From positions 100,230,567 to 100,294,566 of the forward strand of contig NC_134398.1 of assembly GCF_050003625.1 (NCBI RefSeq): DNA of 64,000 bases. The letters run 5' to 3'. A model generated the notes under the pieces. The model was given only the letters and a program-made list of their open reading frames with translations, ran no database searches and had not been told where the DNA came from. The position numbers were made by a program, and so were the translations under genes. Below, piece by piece: positions 61,831-64,000 of the stretch; the first letter of the stretch is position 1, and every line of letters begins with the position of its first letter. This DNA is from Haematobia irritans (lineage: Eukaryota > Arthropoda > Insecta > Diptera > Muscidae).

Positions 61831-62583
61831 CCCCATATAAAGCGACCCTCAGATTTGGCTTGTGGAGCCTCTAACAGAAGCATATTTCTTCCGATCCGGC
61901 TGAAATTTGGTATATGGTGTTGGTATAGGTCTCTAACAACCATGCAAAAATTGGTCCACATCGGTCCGTAATTATATATAGCCCCCATATAAACCGATCC
62001 CCAGATTTGGCTTGCGGAGCCTAAAAGAGAAGTAAATTTCATCCGATCCGACTGAAATTTGGTACATGGTGTTGGTATATGGTCTCTAACAACCATGCAA
62101 AAATGGTCCACATCGGTCCATAATTATATATAGCCCCCATATAAACCGATCCCCAGATTTCGCTTGCGGAGCCTCAAAGAGAAGAAAATTTCATCCGATC
62201 CGGCTGAAATTTGGTACATGATGTTGGTATATGGTCTCTAACAACCATGCAAAAATTGGTCCCTATCGGTCCTTAATTATATATAGACCCCATATAAACC
62301 GATCTCCAGATTTGGCTTGCGGATCCTCTAAGAGAAGCATATTTCATCCGATCAGGCTGAAATTTGGTACATGATGTTGGCATATGGTCTCTAACAACCA
62401 TGCAAAAATTGGTCCACATCGGTCCATAATTATATATAGACCCCATATAAACCGATCTCCAGATTTGGCTTGCGAAGCCTCCAAGAGAAGCAAATTTCAT
62501 CCAATCCGACTTAAATTTGGTACACGGTGTAAGTATATGGTCTCTAACAATCATGCAAAAATTGGTCCATATCGGTCCATAAT
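61831..62583 (+). repeat. Tandem array of five 152/153-bp units
   Basis: CCCCATATAA recurs at 61831, 61983, 62136, 62288 and 62441, giving spacings of 152, 153, 152 and 153. Each unit reads roughly CCCCATATAAACCGATCCCC, AGATTTGGCTTGCGGAGCC, TTTCATCCGATCCGGCTG, then TCTAACAACCATGCAAAAAT and GGTCCATAATTATATATAG. Units differ by about 5-10%. Short frames crossing the units are by-products of the repeat. Confidence 0.95.
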
Positions 62584-62584
62584 T

Positions 62585-64000
62585 ATAATATAATATAATA
62601 TAATATAATATAATATAATATAATATAATATAATATAATATAATATAATATAATATAATATATAATATAATATAATATAATATAATATAATATAATATAA
62701 TATAATATAATATAATATAATATAATATAATATAATATAATATAATATATAATATAATATAATATAATATAATATAATATAATATAATATAATATAATAT
62801 AATATAATATAATATAATATAATATAATATAATATAATATATAATATAATATAATATAATATAATATAATATAATATAATATAATATATTATAATATAAT
62901 ATATAATATAATATAATATAATATATAATATAATATAATCTAATATAATATAATATAATATAATATAATATAATATAATATAATATAATATAATATAATA
63001 TAATATATAAATATAATATAATATAATATAATATAATATAATATAATATAATATAATATAATATAATATAATATATAATATAATATAATATAATATAATA
63101 TAATATATATAATATAATATAATATAATATAATATAATATAATATATAATATAATATAATATAATATAATATAATATAATATAATATAATATAATATAAT
63201 ATAATATAATATAATATAATATAATATAATATAATATAATATAATATAATATAATATAATATAATATAATATAATATAATATAATATAATATAATATAAT
63301 ATAATATAATATAATATAATATAATATAATATAATATAATATAATATAATATAATATAATATAATATAATATAATATAATATAATATAATATAATATAAT
63401 ATAATATAATATAATATAATATAATATAATATAATATAATATAATATAATATAATATAATATATATAATATAAATATATAATATAATATAATATAATATA
63501 ATATAATATAATATAATATAATATAATATAATATAATATAATATAATATAATATAATATAATATAATATAATATAATATAATATATATATAATATAATAT
63601 AATATAATATAATATAATATAATATAATATAATATAATATAATATAATATAATATAATATAATATAATATATAATAATATAATATAATATAATATAATAT
63701 AATATAATATAATATAATATAATATAATATAATATAATATAATATAATATAATATAATATAATATAATATAATATAATATAATATAATATAATATAATAT
63801 AATATAATATAATATAATATAATATAATATAATATAATATATATAATATAATATAATATAATATAATATAATATAATATATAATATAATATAATATAATA
63901 TAATATAATATAATATAATATAATATAATATAATATAATATATATAATATAATATAATATAATATAATATAATATAATATAATATATATAATATAATATA
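62585..64000. repeat. AATAT pentanucleotide satellite, >1.4 kb
   Basis: Pure (AATAT)n with occasional units lengthened to AATATAT, running to the window's end. It begins inside the ATAATTATATATAG part of the last 152-bp unit. AATAT is also a well-known simple satellite of Drosophila. Confidence 0.97.

Noticed and set aside
61831..62583. CRISPR-like array
   Set aside because: The 152-bp units are contiguous and repeated in full, without unique spacers, in a eukaryotic genome.

Overview
This 64 kb window is eukaryotic and comes from a repeat-rich insect. The retroelement and mariner families, the copia-type primer site, the absence of any bacterial gene organisation and the AATAT satellite fit a higher fly, most likely a muscid-like calyptrate; that placement is inference. 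Almost everything visible is mobile DNA in nested layers. The one credible host gene is on the + strand. Its first coding exon (7575-8312) ends at a strong splice donor, and a 99-base in-phase candidate exon lies at 46128-46226, so the DNA between them would be a 37.8 kb intron packed with transposons.

Layout. 1-7,000: AT-rich DNA with inverted-repeat elements, a mariner deletion derivative (4274-5207) inside a 152-bp-type repeat, and a 33-bp perfect hairpin (6696-6769). 7,575-8,312: host exon. 8,939-12,870: decayed BEL/Pao retrotransposon on the - strand, split by a short inverted-repeat element. 13,021-23,183: two gypsy/Ty3 elements sharing LTRs (LTR-internal-LTR-internal-LTR) in one GTTG target duplication, inserted in a TA-type element (12,871-24,577) that also carries two divergent tRNA-like modules. 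One gypsy copy has an intact 1412-residue Gag-Pol; the other has lost 53 bp. A second copy of the mariner derivative sits in the last LTR.

25,047-33,834: two copies of a non-coding element in opposite orientation flank a solo BEL LTR, a MITE and a dead Tc1 element. 34,040-35,440: dead LINE carrying a TTAA-flanked MITE. 35,517-39,391: decayed copia-like element. 40,039-41,330: full-length mariner with three stops. 41,905-44,203: two LINE fragments, one with a 2A-like motif and 13-bp target duplications. 46,128-46,226: candidate host exon. 46,907-48,756: second complete tRNA-like-bearing element. 49,003-53,883: apparently intact two-ORF LINE of LOA-like type.

54,452-54,634: long AT microsatellite. 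54,984-55,363: mariner tail. 55,367-59,640: decayed errantivirus-like (env-containing gypsy) element on the - strand, split by a DD37E transposon. 60,033-61,560: 3' part of a Penelope-like element with a GIY-YIG domain and a hammerhead-like motif, split by another TA-type MITE. 61,831-62,583: five 152-bp tandem units. 62,585 to the end: about 1.4 kb of AATAT pentanucleotide satellite.

At least three autonomous lineages look recent: the tandem gypsy, the LOA-like LINE and the DD37E element. Many elements are datable relative to each other by nesting.
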